This document shows, piece by piece, positions 16,516-25,040 of a stretch of 64,000 nucleotides of DNA (positions within the stretch are counted from its first letter, which is position 1; every line of letters starts with the position of its first letter). Made by a program: the position numbers and the translations under genes. The notes beneath the pieces are model-generated. The model worked only from the letters and a program-made list of their open reading frames with translations, was not told the DNA's origin and ran no database searches. The stretch is from Pseudonocardiales bacterium (GTDB taxonomy: Bacteria; Actinomycetota; Actinomycetes; Mycobacteriales; Pseudonocardiaceae), in the NCBI GenBank assembly GCA_019241525.1, contig JAFAWY010000091.1, forward strand, positions 1-64,000, in the 5' to 3' direction.

Positions 16516-17686
16516 GTTGGCCGTAATCACGAATTCTGGGCGAAGTCAACACGTCGTGACCCCGGCAGCACACCACACAGACACCGCACCGAACACACCA
16601 GCCCGTTTTAACCCGCGGAGTATCCAGACAGGCGCGACATCCCGGACACGTCCCCGGGCAACACGGTCCCCCATGCCGAGGTGCCCGAATTAACCCCACA
16701 TACGGCCCCGCTCGCCCACACAGATCGTGCACCGCGTCCGGCGGCACCGGCCGATCGCATCCAGGACTCGAGCACCGTGGCCAAAGCTTTTGACGACGAG
16801 ACCGAACCGCTGGGACATTCCGCGCATGGGCTCCAGAACCAACGGCGGCCCATCGCGGATTTTTCACTTGTTGGATCACGAAACGCAGATACGACCACGC
16901 GCGCAGAAAAACTAGGCCCATCGGGCTAAACGTGACAGAACGGTCAACTTCTACGACTGTAACGGAGCGACGCGCAACACGGGCCAGATCACGGCCGCCG
17001 GGCTGTCCATCGCCACCTTGATCAGGAAAGCTCCCAACTTGTTGTCGGGAAGCGTTGACGGGGCTTCTCAGCCCTCTGATCCATACAGGCATGCCGTTAT
17101 GTCCCACAGGAAGATCCTTGCTAGCGAACAGGAGTCGATCAAGACCGCAACCGGGCGTCTCCTCAGGTGACCCCGAGTGCAGAGTGCACTCACCGTAGTA
17201 GTCGACTTCCGCCAGCGTCGCATTTACCACTCGTTTGGACGCAGGGTTGCTCCGCGAGAACAATCTCGAAATCCGTAGGACACCCACCGCGGCGGCAACG
17301 AGCTGCCGGGATCGATGACGTCAACCCCGCGGCTGGCCCTGACAGAACTGCACCAATGTTTCTGATGGGTTCGCTATCCATCTAACTGATGTCGTTTGCC
17401 GAAACCGGCCTCAGCACAGCTCAGAGTGCGCTCCGGATGCCGGGCCGCGCAAGTACCTGACACGTGGGTCCTTGCTCACCTTCATACCAACCGAACCAGT
17501 CGGGTCCTTGCCGCGAATGCCAAGGCAGAACACCTCGGTGCCCAGGTCGTTCTCGATCACCTGGTGCCAGACGGACGAGCCATTGACCGCTTACCTGCTG
17601 TGGAGGCCGACGCCTGATTCCTGTCCACCGTCCGTGGCCTCGGCAAGTGGCCACTATTCATTCTCCGACACCAACTGGAGCAAGAC
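16516..17686. other. Decayed region with a long Cys-rich minus frame
   Basis: A minus-strand frame is open from 17287 into the resolvase remnant. Between about 16560 and 16790 it contains many Cys pairs (CSSPGC, CPGCRAC, CVRCGVCVVCC). This could be a zinc-ribbon relic or reflect composition. No start with a ribosome binding site and no family match could be given. The plus-strand frame at 17396-17617 also lacks motifs. I treat the stretch as non-functional. Confidence 0.35.
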
Positions 17687-17974
17687 ATGAACGCCGCTCT
17701 CCTCATCGTCGCACGCTGGGCGCACCGGCGCTGGCCCCGGCTTGCGATGTGCATCGCCACCATGGCGGGCATTGGAGTCGGCCTGGTGGTGGTTTACGCG
17801 CTGGGACTGACGACCGATCTGGCCGTGAACCTGACCGTTGCTACCTGCATGGTTGGCTTCCAGTCGGTCATGTACGGCTTATTGGTCCGCAGTCACCAGG
17901 CCATGATGCCTCCACAGACCCTGGTTTGGGCTGCCGGATTCACCGCATTAGCAACCCTATTAGTGATCCTGTAA
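17687..17974 (+). CDS. Small integral membrane protein, unknown
   Basis: This 95-aa protein starts at an ATG with CTGGAG about 6 nt upstream. It has three hydrophobic segments: residues ~20-40 (MCIATMAGIGVGLVVVYAL), ~48-67 and ~77-95. Arg-rich ARWAHRRWPR at the N-terminus predicts a cytoplasmic start. I recognise no family. It sits alone among decayed sequence. Confidence 0.65.
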   Translation: MNAALLIVARWAHRRWPRLAMCIATMAGIGVGLVVVYALGLTTDLAVNLTVATCMVGFQSVMYGLLVRSHQAMMPPQTLVWAAGFTALATLLVIL

Positions 17975-18080
17975 TGTCATCTGCATATCAGAGCTAGGCA
18001 GTTAATGTGCTCTCGAGGACTATTCGGTTGCGACTGGCACTGCTCGGTGGCCAATCCGATAATCACCGGATCGGCTAATT

Positions 18081-18990
18081 TTATTTGAGCGCGAGGATCC
18101 GGTCAACGATAAGTTGGGAGAAAGACTCGACCGATACGTTTGTCCGGACCGACGAACACGGTCAGTTGGACACCGCCGAGCACCGGGTCGGTTCGCCAGA
18201 CAGCGTTGTAGGCTTGACGGCGGGCTGCACCAGCCGGGTTGAATGTGGTCGCGAGTTTCGGTTCTGACCCGAGCGGCCACCCGAAGCCGGCGCATGCGCT
18301 CTCGGCGTTCGTCGCCATAACTGGCGAAGGCCGACGCGGACCAGTCTGATCCGCTGCTCAGGACGTCAGTGACGATGCGGACATCACGTAATAGCCAATC
18401 CTTGCCCCGATGATGGGGTCATTTCACCCGGCGGCGTCGCCGATCAAGATGACCCCGGCAACGTAGGGCTGGTCGATCCAGCTGTCGTTCATTGGATAAA
18501 ATGCGCACGGCCCTGCTGAATGGGCAGCGCGGAACATTTCGCTACCCGAGATGCAGCGCAACCCGAAGGCAGCCAAAAACTTCGCATGCCGGTCCGGGCC
18601 GGAAAAGCGGCCCTTCTGGGCGATGTCGTGCAGTAAGTACAGTCGCGCGCGCCCGTTCGCTCGCGGGGACACATAGGAGAGCAGGTCGTCCCTCAGTCCC
18701 GACCGAGTATTGCTGGGCCGGCCAGGCGTCGAGACCGTCGACAAGCATGCCCACCCCAGATGCGCGGCGTGTTCTGGTGGAACTCAACGCCGAGCTGACG
18801 ACGAACGGTGGACATCCGCCCATCGGCGCCGACGATCAGCCGACAGCGCAGCTCATGAGCAATGTCGTCATGCTCATAACGCACCACTGGCGCGTCGCCT
18901 GGCTCGACGTCAACACCCCCGACACCACGGACCACGGTGGCCCACCTGCCACCTACACCGTTACACACACCTGCGCAGCTCGATTTGATT
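18081..18990 (-). pseudogene. FAD-dependent monooxygenase (PHBH-type), frameshifted
   Basis: Joining frames gives APVVRYEHDDIAHELRCRL, then IVGADGRMSTVRRQLGVEF, then YVSPRANGRARLYLLHDIAQ, then ILIGDAAG, then NDPIIG, GQGLAIT and a C-terminal WRTDPVLGGVQL. These are the second FAD motif (GADG.S.VR), the GDAAG..DP..GQG motif and the C-terminal block of aromatic-ring-hydroxylase-like flavoproteins. The GDAAGW tryptophan codon is TGA, one extra G disrupts PIIGQG, and further shifts occur before LSYV and near the C-terminus. The N-terminal GxGxxG dinucleotide fold is not recognisable. It ends at a TAA (18081-18083). Confidence 0.8.
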
Positions 18991-19352
18991 CCAGCACCAT
19001 CCGCGACGGTGGACCAGACCTTTCGCTGACAAAGGAGGCTGCTGCGCCGCTTCTCATGATCGCCCACTGCCGGGCGCAGGTTCGTGCCTGCCGCAAACCA
19101 GAGGTCAGTTCACCGGAAACAGGCCCAGGCATTCGGTGACCTCAACGTCTGCTGCTCCATCCGACTCATCACAGCCGTCTAGGTACTTGGAGCCGCAGAC
19201 TCCGTAGTAACTGGCGTGAGGAGGCTTAAGAGTTACGTACAACTACTGATTGCCACGTAGCGTGTCCAGTAGGCACCGTAGGTACTACGCCGATCCGGCA
19301 CTGCCCGCCGGTGGCGATATCCGTACCCGGACCGTTTCTTCTAGGGGGACCA

Positions 19353-19577
19353 ATGTCGGACGCGATGAGCTTTGCCCAGTTGGAAGACCAGACTGCCGAG
19401 CTGCTGCCGGCCCGCACTGTCTTGTCCATGATGGGTGCCAGCACGATGAATAACCCTGCTCCGATCGGCCAGACCGGCAATCCAACCGGCGGCGATCACC
19501 CCATGTATGACACCTGGATGAACGCGTTGACGCTGTTGGGTGTGCCCCACCACCAGTCCCCCGCCAACTCCCAGTAA
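19353..19577 (+). CDS. Small peptide with ELLPARTVLS motif, possible RiPP precursor or secreted peptide
   Basis: This 74-aa product begins at ATG 19353 behind AGGGGG (19343-19348). Residues 5-24 (MSFAQLEDQTAELLPARTVL) look like an amphipathic leader. The C-terminal half is Gly/Asn/Pro/Thr-rich with few charges. I have a general memory of short actinobacterial proteins sharing '(E)LLPARTVLS' near the N-terminus before a Gly-rich tail, with unknown function. No intact modification enzyme lies next to it; the only neighbour is the broken FAD monooxygenase. Confidence 0.55.
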   Translation: MSDAMSFAQLEDQTAELLPARTVLSMMGASTMNNPAPIGQTGNPTGGDHPMYDTWMNALTLLGVPHHQSPANSQ

Positions 19578-19894
19578 GCATAATTCGGGTCGTTCGGCTG
19601 ATCCACGCCGCTACGAAGTCATGATGACCCAGGCCTGCACGCGAACTTGGGACAACCTGGTTGGCGGGAGGCTCGTCGTGGGTCTGCATACCGCTTAGAC
19701 ATGGCCCTTGGTGGCAGCGAGGCCAGCTCAACATAAGTCGCAAACATCCGTAATCAGGGGTGTCGCATCCGTAGAAGCTGCTGCATAGTGCAGGTCTGAG
19801 CGGGGTCTGGGCTTCGGCCGTACCGCAGGAGCGGGCAACGACTCAGCACAGCGCGGCGGGCAACTGGGCCTCAGCCAGGGCTCCGCAAGAGACG

Positions 19895-19944
19895 AGCTGC
19901 CCACCGGTCCCGCTGGGTGTATCCACCCAGCGGGTGGGGCAGCT
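19895..19944. terminator. Large hairpin, probable terminator of the minus-strand small gene
   Basis: Inner arms CCCGCTGGGTG (19909-19919) and CACCCAGCGGG (19924-19934) are exact complements around a TATC loop. Outer arms AGCTGCCC (19895-19902) and GGGCAGCT (19937-19944) extend the stem across a small internal loop. It lies ~100 nt past the stop of the 87-aa minus-strand gene. A structural RNA is the alternative. Confidence 0.5.
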
Positions 19945-20044
19945 GGCCAAGTAGCTGGATGTCAAACGATGGTCACCTTCGTAGATGAGCGCGTTTCGCC
20001 AGCGCCTCTGCTTCTCTCTTGGCAATGCTGAGCTCCAGTAAACC

Positions 20045-20308
20045 TCAGTTCGTTTGTCGTGACGCGGCAGTGCAGTCCAGGCCATAAGGAGGGTGGAGGA
20101 GAACAGCGTTGGCAACCGTTAGATAGACGCCGTAGTGCTTGTCAATGAGAGCAGGAACGTCTTGGCCGGTGCGTCGCCAGAGGGCGATGTTGCGTTCCAT
20201 GTCATCAGCCCGGTTGTGCAGCAAGCCAGCAAGGGCAGGCCCGTGTGCCAAATTGGTGCGGTCTCTCAGTGCGCGGGCTGCGGCCCTTAGCGTGTGCGGA
20301 CCAGTCAT
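20045..20308 (-). CDS. Small hypothetical protein of mobile-element type
   Basis: This encodes 87 aa from an ATG with AGAGGTGG about 5 nt upstream. The first half is a charged helix (TLRAAARALRDRTNLAHG) similar in style to short phage and AICE proteins of actinobacteria ('..AARALRERA..'). The second part (LWRRTGQDVPALIDKHYG, VANAVLLH) is also helical. No function can be given. Neighbouring relics of transfer genes support a mobile-element origin. Confidence 0.5.
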   Translation of the reverse strand: MTGPHTLRAAARALRDRTNLAHGPALAGLLHNRADDMERNIALWRRTGQDVPALIDKHYGVYLTVANAVLLHPPYGLDCTAASRQTN

Positions 20309-20519
20309 GCCACCACCTCTGTCCCGGCTTTACGGCGACTGTTCGCTCAGTGGCAGCACGCTGGTCTGCAGATCCTTGACAACCGGACCCGACGCTGGCC
20401 GTGGAGGCCGATCACAAAGGCTACCGAGAAAGCCCTTGCATTGTAGAACCTAACGGCGATGAAGTTAACGTCATATCGATCACCAGAGAGCCGTCGCACG
20501 GTGGAGGGCACCGGTGACG

Positions 20520-20864
20520 ACGCTCGGAGGTGTGGTAGAGGTGGTTGGTGCTACGCCAGGGGATGTCGGTGTTTCGTCAAGGTGATAGCTGGCGCAGACG
20601 CGTTGGTAACCACCCGCGATTTCGAGAAGTCTTGTGCCGGGTGAAGGTCTCCACGGATAAGCAGAACCGGGGACAGCGGCTTGTTATTTCTTATTTTCGT
20701 CAAATCGCCTGCTAAGGGGGGATTATCTGGTGGCAGTAGCCGCAGCACGGAGGCCGAGACGTCTTTGGCCTTGTCGTACCTCAGCGGGACAGCCTTAAGT
20801 TGGTCGATCAGCGCGTTGACCTGGCCAGCGCCTGGCGATCAACTACAGTTAGGCGGCTAGTCAT
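20520..20864 (-). pseudogene. Relic of a 'DGYHR' conserved hypothetical (ParB-like?) gene
   Basis: From an ATG at 20864 the reading runs MTSRLTVVDRQALA, then after a shift LIDQLKAVPLRYDKAKDVS and SVLRLLPPDNPPLAGDLTKI, then LSPVLLIRGDLH. After another shift come GGYQRVCASYHLDE and TDIPWR. Ordered fragments with '(I)ADGYHR.CASYHLDE..DIPCR' match a conserved actinobacterial hypothetical that I recall as a ParB/sulfiredoxin-like fold. At least three frameshifts kill it. The ParB-like idea is weaker than the relic call. Confidence 0.6.
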
Positions 20865-21143
20865 GAGAATCCGGCTCGTTTTTCCAGCTCACCTTGCTCA
20901 CGGTGCTCCTTTCGGCTCGTCGAGTAGGCACACAGCAACCGACACCGCGTCAAGCCAACATCGAAATACGTAGGCGGATAATCTCGACAACCGTTCCGAA
21001 TAAGCCCGCATCCGGGTCCGCCGCTGATCCTTCGTCGGTTCTGTGATCTTCGGCTCGGAAGCTCGACACCACTCGACGTACGGCCAACGCCGCAGGCCAG
21101 GGCGCTGGCGCGGAGCCGGCCACACACCGCGCAACCCGTTAGA

Positions 21144-21440
21144 TCAGTCCTGGCTTTCCTCAATCTCCCGCAAGGCTTCGATCTCAGCCCGGACGGCTCG
21201 CTCCCGCTCACGAATTCGCCACGCCTCGCGGCCCAACTCGACCATCTCGGCAAACAACACAGAAAGTGACCGGTCGCCAGCTGGAGCACTGGCGGCTACA
21301 GTCTGCCCGAAGCCCTTGAGTGGTACGTCCCGGTGCTGGCGCCGGTGACGAGGGCAAATTTCGCTTGGGGCCGCGGCCCTGACCGCAGTTTGGCGGCGAA
21401 GAATCTTCCGACTACAACCCGATAGGGTGATCCCTAGCAC
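21144..21440 (-). CDS. Uncertain ORF with charged C-terminal helix
   Basis: The last ~45 residues (SVLFAEMVELGREAWRIRER, AVRAEIEALREIEESQD) form a convincing amphipathic, charged helix, which argues for real coding sequence. The N-terminal half is Arg/Ser-rich and has no motif. The start codon is a GTG at 21440 without Shine-Dalgarno, so the true start may be internal or the gene may be a fragment. It lies beside the FtsK-like relic. Confidence 0.3.
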   Translation of the reverse strand: MLGITLSGCSRKILRRQTAVRAAAPSEICPRHRRQHRDVPLKGFGQTVAASAPAGDRSLSVLFAEMVELGREAWRIRERERAVRAEIEALREIEESQD

Positions 21441-21497
21441 CTTATGGCTTTAACCCGCGCCCTCGGTCTCTTACCAAAGAAGGAGAGGGATACGGCC

Positions 21498-21956
21498 ATG
21501 GACAGTGAGTGGTCACACCAGAGCTCCCAGCAGTGGAAACATTCGTTTTCTCGTCCATCGCTGCTGCGGCATCCATTTGCCTGGCGTCGCGCTCGGCGCC
21601 TAGAACGCGTCCACCGTAGCAACGACCAGCGACTCGCCTGGCGCGTGCAGGACGTCATCGTCGGATGTGGGTTGAGCCAAGACGACTACAGCGTCGGTGG
21701 TGGCCGGGTTTTTCACATCCCACAGGTGCTTTCGGTGAGCCACGGTCCGCCGGTGTCGCTGGACATCCGCATGCTCCAGGGCCAAAGACCCGAGGACTTC
21801 GCCGCCCATGCGTCGGCCATGGCCTACGACCTGGGCGTGGCCGAGGTCCGGGTAATCCCGCTGGACACGCCCTTGATCCAGTTGCAACTACTGTCAATAC
21901 CCACCCACCAAGCCAACGTGAGGATAGGGCGCGTCGGGCAAGGGCTTCGTCCATAG
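21498..21956 (+). pseudogene. N-terminal fragment of FtsK/SpoIIIE-like conjugal transfer protein
   Basis: The frame yields about 152 aa with GCGLSQDDYSVGGGRVFHIP, VSLDIRMLQGQRPEDFAAHA and LGVAEVRVIPLD. Actinobacterial AICE transfer proteins have this region ('GL........P.L.SV.....V..RMLPGQ.PEDW...A..LA...G...VRV') just before the FtsK ATPase domain. Here the frame stops right after it and no Walker A follows in any frame, so the motor domain is gone. AAGGAGAGGG precedes the ATG by about 10 nt. A short free-standing protein is possible but less likely. Confidence 0.55.
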
Positions 21957-22357
21957 TCATCCGGGATGACACCGATCACCGACGCACGTGTGGTCGGTGC
22001 GGGCGAGCGCCAGGACAGAGCGCTGACAGTTGGCTGCTACTTGATGAAAAGACGTTCGGGGCTACGAGGCCGGATCACCAAGTACGTTCGCCAGATCGCC
22101 GTCAACAGACGGCCTGGAGCATCCTCGGCGCACGCTCGTAGACAACGGCTAAGCCGCAGTTTTGCGGGTCCTCATGGCAGCTGGCAGCTGCGCGAGTACT
22201 CCCTCCATCGCCGCTTGTGCTGGCGTGTACTTATGACTGGCCTGCGCGTTGTGGCGCTAGGCAATATATGGTCATTGCGGGAGATTGATTGTCTTAGCAA
22301 AAACAGTTGAGTACTCTACTGTCATCAGCACGGTCTCTGACAAGAGGGGGAAGTTCT
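21957..22357. other. Post-FtsK decay stretch, no supported gene
   Basis: Overlapping frames (for example 21966-22310) lack motifs. I searched for continuation of the FtsK ATPase (GxxxxGKS) in all three plus frames and did not find it. Confidence 0.4.
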
Positions 22358-22786
22358 ATGCCGCGGGCAAGCTGGAGCATGGCGACCGTCATTCTTCTCA
22401 CAATGCTGATACTTGTCACCGGAAATGACAAATCTTCCGCCCGGCAACCCGTTTGGGTCCATACGCTCGCTTATCCTGCTATTCTTTCTGCTAGTCTTGT
22501 TGCCGCTCCTGCCAGTTACGTGATAGCGTCACAAGAATTTTTGGAACCCAGCTGGACAATGCCCGATCTTCACGGCTGGAGACTCAATGCGGCCAAGAGG
22601 GAAATCTTGAGATTGACGGATTATAACGTTGCTTCTCTTAAATCGCATGATGCGAGCGGCGCCAGGCGAGCACAATTCTGGGATCCAGACTGGAAAGTAT
22701 GTTCACAAAATATTCCACCGGGGACCAGGATTAGCACCACGACAACAATTGACTTCGGGGTCGTCAAAATTAAAGAAAATTGCTAG
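22358..22786 (+). CDS. Secreted or membrane-anchored PASTA-like protein
   Basis: ATG 22358 (142 aa) follows AAGAGGGGGAAG. Two hydrophobic segments (residues ~7-20 and ~38-57) precede an extracellular C-terminal domain. That domain starts TMPDLHGWRLNAAKREI and continues with SHDASGARRAQFWDPDWKVC, then QNIPPGTRI and IDFGVVKIKENC. This is the one-domain PASTA-like pattern of actinobacterial secreted proteins ('MP.VVG..L..A...L ... D..W.VC.Q.P.PG'). The two Cys could form a disulfide. The sequence is AT-richer than the core metabolic genes. Such domains are thought to bind muropeptides or cell-wall material, but no partner kinase is present. Confidence 0.7.
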   Translation: MPRASWSMATVILLTMLILVTGNDKSSARQPVWVHTLAYPAILSASLVAAPASYVIASQEFLEPSWTMPDLHGWRLNAAKREILRLTDYNVASLKSHDASGARRAQFWDPDWKVCSQNIPPGTRISTTTTIDFGVVKIKENC

Positions 22787-23347
22787 GCGCCCATCCTTTT
22801 TCTGGGCCCGGAGTACATTCGGATGAAATGGATGAAGCGCCCTTCTCGCCGCTCCTGCCGCAATGCGCACCCTTGCGCCGGATTTGCACAGAAGTACGCC
22901 GATGGCAGCTACCACGCTAAAACCAATTTGACGTGGAGGGCCGTCAAGAATACTATCGGGTTGGAACTCAAAACCGTGTTCGACAGCTCCGGATTGAACG
23001 TACAATTTTCAATCTTTTGGCAGCACCCCTCGGACGCGGGGCAACCGACTTAATGCTGGCCAACGAGAAGTTGAGGTCCGGCATAGACCAGGTACAACAT
23101 CGTGAGATTCAACATTACTTGGCGCAACAGGCGCCGTACAGGGAACGTTGGTATCGAGCCACAAGACCTGTTGTCGACGTGGCGGCGCCGCTGGCGAGAT
23201 TAGTAAACGCGGAAGCCCCCATTGCCCACAAAGGGTCTCGAGTAGGCAGGAGCGTGACGAGACACGGCGGTCGGTGTGGTGGCACCCGTAGCCGCCCGTT
23301 CTAGCTACCATGGCCCCCCACCGAGGGACGGGAGAAGCTGGATCGCG
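22787..23347. other. Intergenic stretch with a possible ORF remnant
   Basis: A plus frame at 22933-23304 has a coding-like middle (LLAAPLGRGATDLMLANEKL, QHREIQHYLAQQAPYRERWY) but no start with Shine-Dalgarno and no domain. It may be the tail of a lost gene. The overlapping 22823-23053 frame is weaker. Confidence 0.35.
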
Positions 23348-24262
23348 ATGCGCTGTAGCACAAAGGTCGCTGTCACCCTCACGGTTGCCCTGATCCTGGG
23401 CGTCACCGGTTGCACTGCCTCGCAGCCATCGGGTCGCGAAGCCACGGCCGTGCCTGCTGCTGTCGCCGACGCAAGTCCCCCTGCGTTGCAGCATGATCCA
23501 GCCGATCCGTTCGCCGATTCTCCTGCGCCAGCCCCTGATCCCGCCGCTGTCGCCCCTGATCCCGCTGCACTCCCACCGGGTTTCCCAGTTCTGCCACCCG
23601 GCCCTCCGGTTCTGCCCCCCGATCCCAGTGCTGTGCCGCCCGATCCCACTGTTCTGCCGCCCAGCGCTCCTGCCCCGGCGCCCGATCCCGCTGCCGTACC
23701 CCATGAGTTCGTCGCACCCGCCGCACCGACCAGATTCGAGATGTCGGGTCCGGCGTTCGACATCAAGGCCAACGTCTGCCAAATGGACTATGTCCGGCCG
23801 CTCAACCCGCCTGGCAACCAGAAGCGCACAGTGTGCTGGGTACGGAAGGGCTTCGGCGTCGCGCCCGGCAGCGACTCCGGCGGCACGAGTTACATCCTCG
23901 GCCACGCATGGGCAAAGACACCGTTGATTTTCAACCCGCTGTCCGAGCTCGCGATGCAGGAAGTGACCGGGCAGAACCCCGAGATGCAAAGCGGCGTTCC
24001 GACCTACCCGGTAAAGGCGATCAACGGATATAACGTCGTGCTGCACACCCCGACCGGGACCCTCACCTACACAGTCACCCGCGCGTTCGCCGTCGCAAAG
24101 TCCCAAGCGGGGGGAGTAAAGTCGCTTACGGCGAACACCCCGAACCGAGTGGTCCTCATCACTTGCGGCGTCAAAAATGGCGTCGACGTCAACTATAACA
24201 TTATTGTAGATGCCTATCTGACGTCCTCAACAGCAGGACGAAACCGAGGTGGGCGTGGATAA
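23348..24262 (+). CDS. Sortase-fold (class E/F-like) lipoprotein with Pro-rich linker
   Basis: The 304-aa product starts at ATG 23348. A signal peptide ends in the lipobox-like GVTGC (Cys21), so it is probably lipid-anchored. Residues ~40-125 are a Pro/Asp/Ala-rich linker of repeating PDPAAVP and PPVLPPDP units that could span the wall. The C-terminal sortase fold carries the catalytic His in SYILGHAW and the Cys in VVLITCGVK. The Arg expected a few residues before the last strand is not seen: NYNIIVDAYL stands where family members have an Arg, as in 'YRDNIVV'. It may be a non-transpeptidase or altered sortase. No pilin or LPXTG substrate gene is adjacent. Confidence 0.78.
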   Translation: MRCSTKVAVTLTVALILGVTGCTASQPSGREATAVPAAVADASPPALQHDPADPFADSPAPAPDPAAVAPDPAALPPGFPVLPPGPPVLPPDPSAVPPDPTVLPPSAPAPAPDPAAVPHEFVAPAAPTRFEMSGPAFDIKANVCQMDYVRPLNPPGNQKRTVCWVRKGFGVAPGSDSGGTSYILGHAWAKTPLIFNPLSELAMQEVTGQNPEMQSGVPTYPVKAINGYNVVLHTPTGTLTYTVTRAFAVAKSQAGGVKSLTANTPNRVVLITCGVKNGVDVNYNIIVDAYLTSSTAGRNRGGRG

Positions 24263-24369
24263 AAATCACATCTGTTCCTCAATGCCTGATCCGCACTTAT
24301 CCCGTGACATTGAGGGCAGTCAACCGCGGCGGATAGCGAATTTATCAGATACGGTCTGATCGCGGGATC

Positions 24370-24390
24370 AAGGCTACTGGCGGTAGCCTT
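24370..24390. terminator. Hairpin between convergent sortase and thioredoxin genes
   Basis: AAGGCTAC (24370-24377), loop TGGCG, GTAGCCTT (24383-24390): a perfect 8-bp stem between two convergent stop codons. It could serve as a bidirectional terminator. Confidence 0.5.
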
Positions 24391-24457
24391 CGAACTGGAT
24401 CGGGTACGGTTTGATCCTTCGTCGATTCCTGCAATCGAGCGATCTACATATTAGGTC

Positions 24458-24826
24458 CTATGCTGTTCTGTGACGGGCGGCTCGCTTTCTGCGTACCTGG
24501 TCCATGTCCAGCGCGCGGGCCTGATCCAGGAGATCCTCCATGTCCTCCAGCTGCAGGGTGCCTGATCTGGCATAGATCACAAAGCCTTCTTTCATGACCA
24601 CTAAGGTGGGAAGGGACATGACGCGGAACATGGCGGCGAGTTGGCCATGCGCCTCGGCATCGACCTTGCCGAACACCACGTCGGGATGGCGATCTGATGC
24701 TTGCTCGAAAATCGGTTCGAACGTGCGACACAGTCGACACCGCGGCCCCCAGAAGTCGACAAGGGCCAACTGCACACCGGCCACCACCTGGGAGAAGCTT
24801 TCCTTCGTCAGCTCAATCGTCGCCAT
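24458..24826 (-). CDS. Thioredoxin-family protein with atypical CRLC active site
   Basis: The 122-aa protein matches thioredoxin across its length: LALVDFWGPRCRLC, VVFGKVDAEAHGQLAAMF, VMSLPTLVVMKEG with the cis-Pro, and a C-terminal helix. The active site reads W-G-P-R-C-R-L-C instead of W-A-x-W-C-G-P-C. The residues between the Cys control redox potential, so its properties should differ from housekeeping TrxA. A charged tail (MDQVRRKRAARHRTA) is added. It has no signal peptide and should be cytoplasmic. An aldo/keto reductase lies 200 nt upstream on the same strand. Confidence 0.85.
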   Translation of the reverse strand: MATIELTKESFSQVVAGVQLALVDFWGPRCRLCRTFEPIFEQASDRHPDVVFGKVDAEAHGQLAAMFRVMSLPTLVVMKEGFVIYARSGTLQLEDMEDLLDQARALDMDQVRRKRAARHRTA

Positions 24827-24887
24827 CTGTCCCTCCGTTTGATCCCTTCGGTGGTATCGGTGAAGACGCCAGTTGCGCTTTGAGAGC

Positions 24888-25040
24888 CTAGATGGTGTCC
24901 CCCATTGCCGAGGCCATCAAGAGCTCGTAGTGATCGTTTTCAGCGTGCCATCGGCGGAAGCGGCGTGACACGTCAACACAAGCGGCCTTGCCGCCGCTTG
25001 ACTTCAGTATGCCGTAGACGACCTTTCTATGTTCCGGCAT
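24888..25040 (-). CDS. Possible 50-aa protein, unknown
   Basis: The frame from ATG 25040 (MPEHRKVVYGILKSSGGKAA ... HAENDHYELLMASAMGDTI) overlaps the 3' end of the aldo/keto reductase by 14 nt and ends 61 nt before the thioredoxin start. The residues look coding rather than random, but there is no Shine-Dalgarno and no family. It may be a small operon member or relic. Confidence 0.35.
   Translation of the reverse strand: MPEHRKVVYGILKSSGGKAACVDVSRRFRRWHAENDHYELLMASAMGDTI

Noticed and set aside
16223-17287. A 354-aa minus-strand gene
   Set aside because: Only the resolvase-like end is recognisable, and it is itself damaged. There is no ribosome binding site or coherent domain order in the rest.
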